A stretch of DNA of 64,000 nt from Haemonchus contortus (Eukaryota; Nematoda; Chromadorea; Rhabditida; Trichostrongylidae). Every line of letters begins with the position of its first letter. Position 1 is the stretch's first letter. The translations under genes were made by a program, and so were the position numbers. Under the pieces are notes generated by a model. The model saw nothing but the letters and a program-made list of their open reading frames with translations. It made no database searches and was not told where the DNA came from. The stretch is taken from positions 51,762,580 through 51,826,579 of the forward strand of contig LS997565.1 of NCBI GenBank assembly GCA_000469685.2. Reading direction: 5' to 3'. Shown in pieces: positions 23,339-35,483 of this stretch.

Positions 23339-24480
23339 TCATAGATCTTCCTCATGAATCTCCCAAGTTAGAGCTGTTAGCCAGCCAGGGCAAAAAGATT
23401 TGTTGCCGACTAAGGCCGAGCGTGGATGCTCCGACTGACGTGTATCGTGGCATTCACCTGTGTCATCAGTAATGTCTCCATTCGCGGGCGCTAGTAATGC
23501 TCCATTCGTCCCTGTAACGAGTAAGAGTGGTCCAGTGAACGTTTTCGCTTCAGGGACACGTGGTTTAACATTTCTTTCGTTCAGGGCTTTCGTGAATAAG
23601 TCTGACCATCTGGCTGGCGGCCGTTCTAGAGTTCGTTTGATGTCCTGAGGGATCCAGTCAGTAGCCGCCCTGGTCCAACGGTCATCACTACATCGCATAA
23701 CGTGTCCGGCCCACCTGATTTTCGATTTCTCGGCGTAATCAACGGCATCTCTGATCTTCGTTCGATGACGGAGCTCGGAGCTTTGGATTCCCTTCTACAC
23801 TTGCGTGTATAGAGCGCGTTGAGTAACGCTGACAGCATGCTCATCCTGCTTTCGTGGAGTCCAAGTCTCCGAAGCCTAAGTCAAAGCAGGAAGGACAGCA
23901 GTATCGGAAAGGTGATCGCCAAGCCGGATGTTTTTTGTCTTCTTCACTACTCCCTCGATCTTCTTAAATGTTCCCAACGCGGCGCGTTTTTTATGCACAG
24001 CTCCGGAGCTAGGTTCTTCATCATGTTGACTTCCCAACCTGGATACACATAGCTAGAGCATTTGGTGATATTCGTTCCGTTCAACGTGAAGGGAGCATCA
24101 GGTACCAATCCGTTTTTCATGAACATCGTCTTCGTTAGTTCAGCCTCAAGCCGATCTGTCCGCCAGCATTGTCAGGCTCGGCCAGCATTCGTTGCGCCTG
24201 CTCGATGTTCGGTGTTATAAGCACGATGCCGTTTGCAAAGCGGAGGTGATGTAGACAGCGATCGACCTTCACTTCGACCTTCACTCCCAAGTCTTCCCAT
24301 TCCAACTGACGCATGATATTCTCGAGAGCGGCACTGAAAAGTTTTGGCGAAATAATCGGGGCATTATCCTGCATGAATAAGAGGTTCTGCTGCCGATTTT
24401 GACACCTAAAAGGATGAAGAGCATGTTGCATTACGACTCGATAACCGGAAGAGCTTCTTAGGACCAAACCATAAATGAAG
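23339..24480 (-). pseudogene. RTE LINE reverse-transcriptase remnant
   Basis: On the minus strand, 24467-24135 gives LFSAALENIMRQLEWEDLGV and LHHLRFANGIVLITP, the region around the RTE catalytic FADD box; here the box reads FANG, so the metal-binding Asp pair is lost. Further 3', 23698-23600 reads [17 protein letters not shown] and [13 protein letters not shown], the RTE C-terminal domain. Frames change repeatedly. A rearranged RDEW...REWRHY block near 23480-23540 ends the match. This is the same family as the subtelomeric copy at 59551. It is inactive. Confidence 0.8.
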
Positions 24481-26980
24481 ACGTTAACGAGAAGAAATCG
24501 CCACCCATACCATGATTCCTCCTCCCTTGGAATTTCGTCTGGAAAACTAAAGCTTATCCTGTCTCAGGTTGTGCAGTAAACCGGCTTCTATCTGGACATC
24601 ACAGTTAAACATTTTTCAAAAAAAAAAAACAGTCAGGAGAGCGAAACCTCATGAGAAACAAAAGTAAACGACAAGCTGAAGACACCTTACTCCCATCGGT
24701 TCGTATGGAATTCCTGGCAAAAGTGACCCGGTTATCGCGATGCTTTTCGGTCTAGAAAATGCCTTCCCATTTTTCGTCAGCGATGAACTCGACTTTTTCT
24801 ATCACGTCCCAAACAGTAATTCTCGGGACATTGAGCTTCGTTCCGTACACGACTTCCTCATATTTGAAGGTTCTATCGACATCCCTCGCTTTTATCCTTC
24901 CGAAAGTAAAAAAACCGCCCCGTACTCCTTTTGGCCCCTACTCCGTAGTATTTCTGACGAAATTGCCCACAAATGAGTGGCATCGGCCCAAATCTGAATG
25001 ATTTTGCGACTTGAAAGTTCCCGTTTCTCTTTTGCAGAGTTTGGCTTTTCCCAAAATCGGATTGCAACTTTTCTTCACCCATTACCTGAATTGGAACTTG
25101 ACACAAATTAAGCATTTGTGTGAGGTGAAAATGCAAAAGGACGGGAAAATATGTGGCTGTATCATTTTGCAGCATAGGCAAGTGACCTTTTCCGAAAAAA
25201 AGGACGGAAAATTGTCCGTGATATTGATATAGAACTCGTTATTGGTATACACGTTACGGTCCGAGCAGGGCACAATTTCCATATTAGGCGCTTTCCTGGA
25301 TTGCTCTGGAATGCGCGTTCTGGTGAAATTCATAGGTGGCTGATCATTGTGCAACGGAGTGTATATTGGGTCGTTCTAATGTCGATTGCGAATGTTCTAA
25401 TATTGGAACTATTATATATGCACTGGTACACTCGTCTCCGCAGATTTCCTTTCATCGAAAGTCCGTTCATATGTTTGTAATAAATGGCATGAGTGGTGAT
25501 AAACTCGCGCATGCCTTCGCTTCCGGCTCATGTACACTTACAACACCAACAATGTGTTGTGGTTGGGGCCTTAATTGTGAAATTTTTCGTATTCTTTAGA
25601 AGTCTTCATCAAGTCATTCTGCCCCTGTCAGCGTCCACACCTTCATTCATGACATTCTATTCACTTATGGTGTCATGACCTTCTGCCCCTGTCAGCGTCC
25701 ACACCTTCATTCATGACATTCTATTCACTTATGGTGTCATGACCTGGTCATGCCTTTGATCAAGTTGAAGTCTTACCTTCCCTCGCCTCAAAAAAAATTC
25801 TGGAGCTCTTCAATTATGTCCCAAATATCTGAAATTGTATCACTTTTGAATGGCAACGACGCCAGCTTGCAAATACTCATAAGTGTAAATAGTTCAGGTA
25901 ATGTTTGCAAAAAAACCCTCTCGCGTAACAGGGATGTAAACTCCGTAAACGGTGTAAACGCGTAACAGGGAACGAAACGGAACCTTCGAAAAGTAGCTCT
26001 AGACTAAGGTTTTAGGCCTTGAAAATGTGACAAATCTCATATGAAGAGCTAATAAAATCCGTCATTCAAACTTTTCGAGTAATCAGTTGAGTAATCTTCA
26101 TCATTGACCGGGTATAAATTGACGGGCTCGTTGCCCTGGGAACCGTCAGTATACTGCTTCTGGTTGTTCTGTCAAAAGCTAAATGATATGTTAACACATA
26201 TTTATGCGCTCAATCGTTATTTTCCTCGCAAGTAAAGTATAAATGATCTCGTAGTAAGGTAGCGTTTACTTTCCGACGGAGTGAAGGGTGGAGTCATTCA
26301 AGTAGAAATGAAAAGAATCTGTTGGGATTGATGTGTTGAATTGAGTGGTGGATGATTTGATGTGTGCTTGACCAACAGCGGTGTTTCATTTATCACTTTC
26401 GTCCGAATCGCACAAAACTTGGCTTACGCTTTTCCATCGCCGAATCACCTTCGCTCCGTTTTCCAAATCGCACAAAGGACGGCTTTCGTTTGTCCATCTG
26501 GAAACGAGGTACGTTATACATAGATAAGAAATTCCAATCACTCATCACTGGATTCCATCCCCTATCAGTCTACTTTCATGCCTTCCTCTTTCGCATCTCC
26601 TCCCTTTTTAATTGCAAGAGGAAAAGTAACATCTCTATAGTAACATCTCTTACTTTGTGTGTCCGTTTGTATGTCCGTTTGTGCGTCTGTCCGCAGAAAG
26701 TCACGCAGTCGCGATGAGGATTGTGAAATTTCACGTGGGCGCATGTTAACATGTGTGAGGAGCAACTTATTGAATCGGAAGTCTACTGACATTATTTCTA
26801 TTGTTCTCTCTAACAAATACGGATCACTTTGTTATGTGAAGCACGCGTTAGCGAGCGCAGCCCAACTGCTCATTCTGTCATGTCATGAAACATCCTCACC
26901 AGGAGTTTAATAGTGAGTGCTTCTGGAGCATAATTCAGCACTAAGCATACCTCCCTTACCTCCCTCCATTTATCTGATTT
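24481..26980. other. Gene-poor region with a tandem duplication
   Basis: Short, scattered open frames on both strands without motifs. Some coding-like stretches lie at 24740-25180, but I cannot assign them. A 64-bp tandem duplication lies at 25617-25744. Confidence 0.35.
25617..25744. repeat. 64-bp perfect tandem duplication
   Basis: Two adjacent copies of a unit starting ttctgcccctgtcagcgtcc and ending tatggtgtcatgacc, apparently identical. Confidence 0.9.
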
Positions 26981-27506
26981 AATGGCACAGTTCTCGATAA
27001 TTTTGAGGTACCCCTCTTTAGTCGAAAAGCCGAAGTATAGGTTGGAAACAGTTTACCGGTAGTGAAAGAAAGCAAGTAAGTTCGTCGACTTTGAGAAAAA
27101 TAAGGGTCCCAAAAAAGCAAATAGAGCTTGGACGAGATTGACATGACGGAAATAACATGAATGAAGTGTTCGGACGAAATTTCAGTTGTTGCTAATGCGT
27201 AAAGAACTGGTTGTATCAAGCCAGAACTGTACAAAACTAGCTTTCACCGTCGCTATGGATCATGACAAATTGTTTGAACTTCCTACATGGTTTCCCTTGT
27301 GATTGGTGCAGCTTTACAGTGCTGGTGTAACTCGTCCGAGGATACACACGGTGCAGCTTTTAAACCTTTATAACGCCCCATCTAAGCCGTTTTCCGACTT
27401 TACTGAGTCACATATGGTATACGAGGGGCCACAAATTTATCCCAGGGGACATCTCATATCTGCCTATCATATCTAGCTGCCATTTTATCGTGAACTGTGC
27501 CTTTAG
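26981..27506 (+). mobile_element. MITE, subfamily B, copy 2
   Basis: Starts aatggcacagttctcgataattttgaggt and ends tatcgtgaactgtgccttta. The interior shares tcgctatggatcatgacaaa and gaacttcctacatgg segments with the copy at 17671. Confidence 0.7.
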
Positions 27507-27895
27507 TATCTACTTGGTATCTAGAAATACAGCTTCTCATTCTGAACAGTAGCTTCTGTGAATCCTTTCGATACCTCTTATTGCCAGGGTATTTGCAAAT
27601 TACGCCAAGGGTTGGAATAGAAAGTAATGCACGTCAACATCATAGAAATCGCGGAAAAACAATATGGAGTCTGTTCAGAAGATTGCTATGTTTCTACGGA
27701 CTCCAACTGTGCGGCTGCTGAATACATGCATTGCGAGGCTACCAATTTATAGAACAGCGTCATTACTGCTCATCTTCTCTAAAGATTGAACTTCCATTTT
27801 TCACGATTTTAACGTTTGAACTCCTCTACTGATACATTTTGGGAATGTTTAGTTTACGTGAGAATAGTCTCGAGGGACCCGACTTGAGTTTCATC

Positions 27896-28346
27896 AAAGG
27901 CACTGTCCACGACAAAAATATTTCCTGAGATTTCGCCCTGAACATAGTCGGGTCGAAAAACGGCCTAGACAATGTGTAAAGGACTTTATTGTCAGAACAG
28001 GCTTAGCAGAGGTATACACTCAAAGGCGGGCAAGTTTTCAAAGAGTTGTAGAGGCGATGGAGGTTTCACCATTCGCACCGGAAAGCACGCGTTGCATGCA
28101 GGCAACGTATTCTAGCCAGTTGTACGAAATGGCACGTACCCACCCTCACACAAATCGTCCAAATATCTCTTCCTCGCAACTTTTGTCGTCACACTCTCGT
28201 CCAACCTCTATTTTTACTACTTTTTCAAGCCTCATATCTCTCTAGATACGCTGATTTTCGCATTTTCTTCGCCACTTCTGCATTACACTGGATTAAGTCT
28301 TCCATTCATCATATTAAACTAGATACCCCGAAAGTACCTGAATCCT
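27896..28346 (-). mobile_element. MITE, subfamily B-like, copy 3
   Basis: Starts aaaggcactgtccacgac, continues with aaacggcctagac, the conserved caaatcgtccaaatatctc and tacgctgattttcgcatttt blocks also present at 35484, and ends against the next MITE. Its right terminal repeat is not separately visible. Confidence 0.55.
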
Positions 28347-29063
28347 TTAAAGGCACAGTTCACGATAATTTTAAGTAATCCAGATTATTATGAAAAATGG
28401 AAAACAAGATCGAAACTAGTGCGACTGAGGTGAAGAAACTGCGCGTATCGGTGTTTCCATAGTGAAAAAAGGCTTCGAAAAACCGTTAAAAAGGGGGCTG
28501 GTCGAGAATGAAACCAGAAAAATGAAGAAGAGTGGGGCGTCCGGACGAGCTAAACAGTATGTTTCACTGCGCGCGTGTGGGTCCTGGTGCGAATAACAGA
28601 CAATGGTAAGCGAAAATTCATTCACTCATAAGCATAAATAAACAAAAAACCCTAGTAACAGCAAAAGTAGCTCACCTTTTTCAGCCTCTAGGAGTAGGAA
28701 ATTAAATAAAGGATCGCGGCAGCAAAAAGAAAAACAGAGGAAAAAAGAATGGGAGAAAAACATCGCCTCATCACTCGGCGATTAGCTGATTGTGCGTGGG
28801 CCTTGGGTGTGGTGCGATTCGTGCGATTCTGGGTGCGCGCGGCAAATACGTTTGAACGACTGCAGCGTTTATCATTGGGGCCCAAATTTGAAGTGAAGTA
28901 GGCTAGTAGATTGTCCGACCCTACTAAAGTACTCTACTTCGAGTTTGTGCTCCAATAATAGGCGCAGGAGTCGTTTGAATCATCGCGAGTTTCGCCGCAC
29001 ATTTTGCCGCGCGTGCCCGGAATCGCACGAATCGCACGTCCCCCGTGGGCCCTAGAACGAATA

Positions 29064-29494
29064 CCCTAAAATTCCATAGATAAGAGCGGGTGAACCTACC
29101 TGTGAAAAATGAATTGGAAAAATCGAAATTGAATGCAGTCACCCCTCTAACTTGATGGATGGATAAATTAGACTTCGAAGAAAAAGTTAAGAAGAAGCTC
29201 CGCCCCTCAACTCTAAACCCCGCCCACTTAATAAACAATTCATGTAGAAAAACAGCGATCCGTAAAAATCGCTGTTTTTCTACATGAATCCGTAAAAATC
29301 GCTATTTTTCTATATGAATCGTTTATTAAGTGGGCGGGGTTTAGAGTTGAGGGGCGGAGCTTCTTCTTAACTTTTTCTTCGAAGTTTAATTTATCCATCC
29401 ATCAAGTTAGAGGGGTGACTGCATTCAATTTCGATTTTTTCCAATTCATTTTTCACCGGTAGGTTCACCCGCTCTTATCTATGGAATTTTAGGG
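29064..29494. mobile_element. Palindromic foldback transposon with TA target duplication
   Basis: Near-perfect inverted arms of roughly 200 bases. Outer ends are ccctaaaattccatagataa and ttatctatggaattttaggg, flanked by TA at 29062-29063 and 29495-29496. The centre holds short repeats of atccgtaaaaatcgct and a smaller hairpin (gtagaaaaacagcgat / atcgctgtttttctac). There is no coding capacity. TA duplication suggests mobilisation by a Tc1/mariner-type enzyme (inference). The empty site is visible in paralogous MITEs at about 9176 and 50445. Confidence 0.85.
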
Positions 29495-29682
29495 TAATAG
29501 CATCTGTATTGTCTCGACACTCGTCTAACGTAATACCGATCGAGGGGCGGGAAAGCGAACTACGGCAGCAACGTTGCTTCCACTATGCCCTAAGCGCCGA
29601 GATTGTGGGAGCGAGAGGGTCTCTTCTACCGCCCAGGGGGGGAGGGCGCTGAGTATTCCTAAAGGAAAAACTCAGTAATTTT

Positions 29683-29688
29683 TTTATT
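29683..29688 (-). terminator. Candidate poly(A) signal supplied by a MITE end
   Basis: AATAAA on the minus strand, 36 bases after the stop codon of the putative minus-strand gene. It lies inside the terminal repeat of the MITE, where CACGATAA has become CACAATAAA. Confidence 0.35.
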
Positions 29689-29723
29689 GTGAACCGTGCC
29701 TTTAAGGACAATCGGTGTCCTTT

Positions 29724-31025
29724 TCAGAATTCATACCTACGAACTAGCTGGATATTGATGATCGACATTTTTCTTTCTTGGTGTGTTCCGGGGGAACCCA
29801 AGCCAGGAGCGCTTCTCTCAGTAGATCTCAATCTAGCCAAACTCTCATCTCGAACTTCGCAAACTGCGTATCGCTTTAAATTGCTTGCAGTACCAATTAT
29901 GAATGTAAGAGCCCGCCTAGTAGATTAGTAATATTCGCTTCACACTGAATTGCACGAACCATAAAAAAATTCCTTAGTATATGACTATCCTGACTATAAT
30001 CCTGAACTGGGCCTCTAGGTCTCTGTAAACTGGAGAAAGCCATGATTAACCCCGAACATCACTTTTCCGTATACTGAGAAAGCAGATAAAATCAATATAA
30101 TATCTGCTATGGTATAACAATAAATATCCTGGTAGTATTAACCCTACGTTGAGATCATACGTCTCTGCATGTTGACGTGACATGTTTTCCTGGGTTGTTT
30201 TTTTTTCTCTTCACAAAATTTGGTCGTTGATGTATCATATCGTAAACACATGCATAACAGCACATCTTGTTTTCGGATGTTTCTTAGTAAGACTACTTTT
30301 TTTCTTATCTCGAACAAACGCAAAAATAGACCTGCTTTTTAAAGTAAGTTAGCACTAAGTAGGAATATTAACTCGTACACCCCTCGGACTGCGGCTTGGG
30401 GCCTCCACGAATCGAACATTTAACAAAAGCGTATCGTCCTTGCCCCCTCTGTGCTAATGTCCTGAACATCATCGAGTAAAAACGATTCATCTTATCGATG
30501 TTACTCACTGAGTCTGTTCTACTGTAAAATGTTGTATTCTGTTGATGACGAGAAACGGGATCGGCGTTAGATTTTACCTGCGGTACAGTTTCGAAACGAG
30601 CAGAGAGTGCGGATAGTAGTTGTTCACAAACTTCTCGATTTTGTGGTTGTGCGCAGTAATCCGCTAGCGCGTCTTGATCCTGGAAAAGGAGAGGAATAAC
30701 TATTGCTGGATGAACAAGCCTTCTCTAAATTTATAAGAATGGTTCTTTTTACAGACTTGCTAAGCGAAACGAACGGTTTGGTGAACGTAAATTGTACGTA
30801 GTTAGTCAATACTGTACTACACCTTTAATTTTCGTCCATTATGCTTTCTTTCTTGTCGCTTAGTCAAGTCTGTAAATGTGGATCTATAAACAATGGTGGA
30901 AATGTCAGTTGACATTTTTTGAAGAGACTTTGGGTTGATTTTAAGAATTTTAAGACAGCCATATACAGATTTAAGCATCGACTCGGCTGCATAGGCAAGC
31001 AGAAATGTATTCAAAAGTGACCTAC
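29724..31025 (-). CDS. Putative three-exon gene, family not recognised
   Basis: Exons (minus strand) 31025-30823, 30679-30578 and 29873-29724. They are bounded by gagtttag/gtgtag, ttttccag/gtaaaa and a weaker caatttaaag acceptor; all phases agree and the frame ends at TGA 29726-29724. Visible stretches include FLLAYAAESMLKSVYGCLKI, a basic LTKRQERKHNGRKLK run, an acidic, helical DYCAQPQNREVCEQLLSALS segment, and a Ser/Gly/Pro-rich tail. The first exon begins mid-codon, so 5' exons should exist upstream, perhaps displaced by the maT-like insertion at 31.3 kb. No domain is recognised, so no function is proposed. Composition and phase agreement argue for a real gene, but the last exon is least certain. 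Confidence 0.45.
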
Positions 31026-31334
31026 CTAAACTCTTCGTACGTTGTTAGTCAAACGAAATCACAGGTTCCCCACTTTTTCCGTTCAAATCCCCGCCTCGAC
31101 TCTTATGAAAGGAAAATTTACTTTGATGGATGGTGTAATCCAGTGTGAAGTAAACATTGCTAACATACTTGGCGCACTCTCACATACATCTAGGGTTGCT
31201 GAGAAGTATAGATCGTAGTTTGTAAGTGTGACTTCGAAGATAAGGGCCAAGAGGACAAATCAACTTTATTAAGGAATAGAGTAGAGCTGCATGATCACTA
31301 AGAACAGGAGGTGTTCGAAGTTCGGTCCTTTTGC

Positions 31335-32500
31335 TCGTACACAGGCCTCTAGACGTTCGATAACTCAATCAAAAATTCGCCGCAGGTAATTGATGTCAAT
31401 ATCGTCGCACACTTACTCCAAGTTCAGAGCGTCTAACGAGCGGTAGGAGCGTCCTACGATCTGGTTCTCTAATACCCCCACACAAAGATATCCATAGAAT
31501 TGCGGTCTGGCGAAAATTAAGGCTAGATGTCTTTGCTATGTATATTACCCGAGGAAGTGCGGGTCCAGTACGGCTTTCATTGACTTTGAAGCATGCGAAG
31601 GGACCCATTCTTGCTGATCGACGATCGGTTTTCGTAGTGTTTAGTGACCGAGGGTAATAGGGTGCACATTAAAACTACCGTTTGGTAGACCTCGGAGTTA
31701 ATTTTCACATTCTATCGATGAAAATCAATGGTGTGTTGCCTACCAATGTCACCCCCGCCCAAACCATCACACTTTTAAAAGATGGTCTGCTATCTGGGAA
31801 GCTGTTGTCAGCTTTTGACAACAACTGTCTCTGCTTTTGACGGTTTTGACAGTGTTCTACTGTGAAAATTTTCTCATCAGCCCAGATCACGTCAGAGATG
31901 CAGCGAGTCCTGAGCTCTCAGAAGTTTTTGGCATTCTATGAGCCGACGTTGTTTGGGTTGTTCCGAAATAAACTGCTCGACAGAGCCGATACTGTTCAGC
32001 TTGGAGTCGCACTTCACAATTTTTTGAACGTTCTGTTGGAAGCAATCCAATTAATGCTGACTCCATCGATGCGGGTGACCCTACTACCAATGGTGGAACG
32101 AATCCCCGGTGTGTTCACTGTTCTCGGCCATCCACTTTTTTGACATTTCAGAGGCTAGTCTCCAAGTACTGAGAGCAGCAGAGACATTTTGAACGGTTGA
32201 AGAGGGATTACTGGAACATTCTTCGAGCAACTTCTCGATGGTGGGTCGATGCGCAACCCTTTAATAGCGATTGTTCGGGCGAGCGGCATTCGAATGGCTT
32301 ATGCTGCTTGCAGAGCTCCTGCGCTTCCTGAATGTACTGAAAGATTTTGAAAATACCCATTGGCAGGGTGCCAGCAAGCATCAAACGGCGCGTCTTACAT
32401 TTTTTAACGACCCTGTATATGGTACTGCCAGCATTTCAAAGCGATACGTCTGTTTGCGAAGTTTGGGGATGAGAGTTTGGGCATACTGAGTTTTATCAAA
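31335..32500 (-). pseudogene. maT-like (Tc1/mariner superfamily) transposase remnant
   Basis: On the minus strand the N-terminal DNA-binding part is seen near 32480-32250, then IWADEKIFTVEHCQNRQKQR, which carries the first catalytic Asp, and FKSVMVWAGVTLVGNTPLIF near 31890-31710. After frame shifts, a SLDALNLEW-type block and IDRVIERLEACVRAKGP-like C-terminal residues appear near 31440-31335 (read across stops). Such enzymes cut and paste DNA at TA sites. Several stops and frameshifts make this copy dead. Terminal repeats were not identified. Confidence 0.75.
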
Positions 32501-33211
32501 ATGATCCTTAAAGAATTCAGACAATTTCGGGGTATCTGTTAGTCAGTATAGTGCTGAGTGGCAAAAAAAAAACGCGAAAACTGTCGTAGTAAGAGAAGTG
32601 TAAGGCTCAAGAAAGTAGCAAAACCAGAGAATGGTTGGACGAGAATGTGACGATAAAAGTTGCACGGAGTTGGTACTTGGGAGTCTTTCGGTGTTAATCA
32701 AACCCATCTGATGGTGAGAAATCGCCGAATAAGTGTGCTATTGCGTAGGGCTGGCTACAGTATGCTGCCTTGTTGGCTGTTCATGCACAACAGATGGAGA
32801 TGTTTTTAATTCGAAGACCTGACGCTATTTGTTCGCCTGACAACAGATCGCGCATTAGGAATTTACGAAAGTGATTGCAAAGCTCATGAAATGGGGTTTA
32901 CAAATACGAAATGGACTGCAAAATCTACGAAATAGAGTGGGAAAGCTACGAAAACTGTCGCACTGTGTACGAAATTAACTGCAACGTTTGCGAATGGAGG
33001 TGGAAGATCCTGCGATTAAGCCTACCAGGCCTACAAACGATTCTTCACCCTTATCCACCACTCATACTGATCATGTTGAATATACACATTTATGAGAACT
33101 CTTCATCAAAAATTTAACCATTCACTTCCTTTTGTCTTCGAAATGGAGGGTCATTTTTGTTTCGATGCTTTACATCTAATGTATTTATATTATGTGTATG
33201 TATCTGTCGTT
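32501..33211. other. No gene seen
   Basis: AT-rich sequence with a repetitive stretch of tacgaaat/ctacgaaa-like motifs near 32860-32990 and no supportable exon. Confidence 0.4.
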
Positions 33212-33490
33212 GAGCGGAGGTGGTGTAGGCGAGTGGCGCACCATCACGCACACTAGGGTTCGAGTCCCGGATCGATGTCCGCTTACGCTAAACAGGCCTT
33301 TCATCCCTTCGAGGTCTTTCGATTGGTACGGTATCCTTGTGGGAGGATAAACGCACTGACTTGTACATCAGTTGGCCACCGCTAGACATAGATAGGCCAC
33401 ATATGCATTCAAACCGTCTCTACGATTTGGAATTGAAGGCGAATGCCGTTGCGCTCTTGTTCATCGCCCGAAACCATTATCCTTCATGTG
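33212..33490 (+). mobile_element. tRNA-derived SINE, most complete copy
   Basis: The head gagcggaggtggtgtaggcg resembles a pol III A box (33221-33236). ggttcgagtcc at 33257-33267 matches the B-box consensus, with spacing typical of tRNA. The body (gatcgatgtccgc, gggaggataaacgcactgac, ggccacatatgcattc) and a tail ending attatccttcatg are shared with 22165, 39375 and 55886. Transcribed by RNA polymerase III and moved by a LINE, if active (established for tRNA SINEs in general). Confidence 0.8.
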
Positions 33491-35483
33491 TTGTTAAACA
33501 AAAAGATGAAGACGAGATAGGCCGCAGTGGCAACAAGGAGCTCCCTACATTCCTATTCTGTTTCTTATCATTTGCTTCCCTTCCGCTACTCCTTCTTTCC
33601 GCTTACTAGTGTACAAATCTGAAGCTAGAATATTTGTCTGAATCCTACTTATAAAGTGTTACAAGCTTTCTCGCCGCGCCTTTCACTACAGCACGGGTTG
33701 TTAGTGGAACTGGAACTCCTAATCGTTAGAATCAGTCAAGACTTCTGTCGTGCTCCTAGGCCATCGTATTCATACCATATCGTGGCTTCCAACATCACCC
33801 GTGGGTTTCTAGAGTCGCATAATAACTTATTCACTCGGAACCAAGAATTACTTATGCACTCGGAACCGAGGGTCCTTGTGTTCAATCCTCATGTCATAAA
33901 ATTCCCGAGTTCTTGTGAATTTATCATAGGTTCCTTTATGCCTTTGTAGAACATTCGATTCATCGCCAAAAATCCGCGAAATTCCTTTATTCACCAAACG
34001 AGTCTTTTGAGTACATGGATATCGGTTTCCTCATCCCATTCTTCTTCTTGAAATCCCAAAAAATTCTTCAGAGCAAAAAAAAGAATTAATAAGTAAACTA
34101 AAAAATGTGTCTGCCTAGTGATTCGCTCCACTAACCCTGCAAAGGTTATTTTATAGCGAATGTGAATCGAACTCAACGGAGGATTTGGTTTTATCTAAAT
34201 GTTTGAGCCCAATCTTGCAAATTGCAAAGAGGCCGAAGGTAATGCACTGCCTGCGGCCCAACTAATCGTTGTGGAGTTGATCTCCCCATCTCTCCAACAG
34301 AAAGAAGTTGGAGTTGGTGTTTACTCGATGTGTTTTGACAATTGTTTTGTTTTCATCCTAGTGCGTGATGCTAAATTTTCTCAAGGAGGACGAGTTGGTA
34401 ATCTGTGGATGAAGTGTCATCAGGAACTCGGAAGTAAGTCCGACTCAGTAATGAGAAGGTTAATGAATATAGGGAAAGCACAAGTATGGAATTCTGCCCA
34501 TGACACATATTGCTTGTGAGTTGAGGTAGTATTGCTACAGTTAAGAGGAGAGCATGTTAGTATGAACCTAGTCCTAGTTCCCACATAAATAGCATTTTAG
34601 CAGTATATTCAACTGCCTTGGGTTCCTTGAAGTGGTGTAACCCTCTCTATCAAGAGTGTAGCCTATGCAATACTCATTTAGAATGCTGGTTCAGGAAAGC
34701 GCGACCTGTGAGAATTGAGAATATTGAGTTCGAATGCCTTCGATGGCTCATCGGTGGCGGACCACGGCGCTGTGAAAAATGCTATTATATATTATGACTA
34801 TTGGAGCCGACAATTTTCCACGCTCTATGCATGCACCCACATCCATCCACATCCATGGCTATCGGGAGAGTGCCAGCTTCGGCAATCAGCTAGATGGACG
34901 AAAGCACGTCGAAAAGCCGGTAATCCTATTCATCGATCAAATAAGTGCGCTTGCGCATAGATTCAGTGACTTTACTTTGGACTTTGAAGCGATTCACACG
35001 TACCTATCAAGCCGCTTTGAGTAGGGTTCGAAAACATGCTATCTGAACGATGCCTTCGAGTGGCGAAGCACTAGGTTGTTTTTTTTGTCATAACATGGCT
35101 CAATCGCATTATCTCCTTGGAATCGAGGGTTGTTTACATCGAAACCATTTCCTGACTTTCTTTCCGCCGTTAGGGATACCCTCTATATTTTGCTATCGAG
35201 TCAGTAAAGTTCACTAACACACCGTCAAGGTTTTATCGGTCGAAACCTTACCCTTTCAAAAAAAAAACTTCTCTATTTGCAAATACAAGGGAGGCGCTAA
35301 TTGTATGTATCACATATGACTCCATATCACATCGTTTCCTATGATACTGTCTTCTTGCACCCGTATCTCTGTGGACTTGCAGCTTCGTCTTTTGTACAGG
35401 TTTCAAAGTGATCAAAATTTATTCGCTAAACATGTGGAGGAGGGTCACTAAGCTTCAAGTTCATATCGAGCTCTTCCGAGTTC
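33491..35483. other. Gene-poor region
   Basis: Short open frames only. A possible small minus-strand exon lies at 34046-33995 (tttcaag acceptor, EEWDEETDIHVLKRLVW, gtgaat donor), which could be an upstream exon of the minus gene at 31.0 kb. Alone it is too short to call. Confidence 0.3.

Larger units (their letters stand above)
28347..29706 (+). mobile_element. MITE copy 3 interrupted by a foldback element
   Basis: Ends tttaaaggcacagttcacgataa and gtgaaccgtgcctttaa, with TTAA at both edges. The interior matches copy 1 but is split at cctagaacgaata by the 431-bp foldback element at 29064-29494; the MITE sequence resumes with atagcatctgtattgtctcgac. Confidence 0.8.

Noticed and set aside
33212..33290. 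Functional tRNA gene
   Set aside because: The A and B boxes are present but no cloverleaf with anticodon and acceptor stem could be drawn, and the same sequence recurs with a long shared body, so it is a SINE head.
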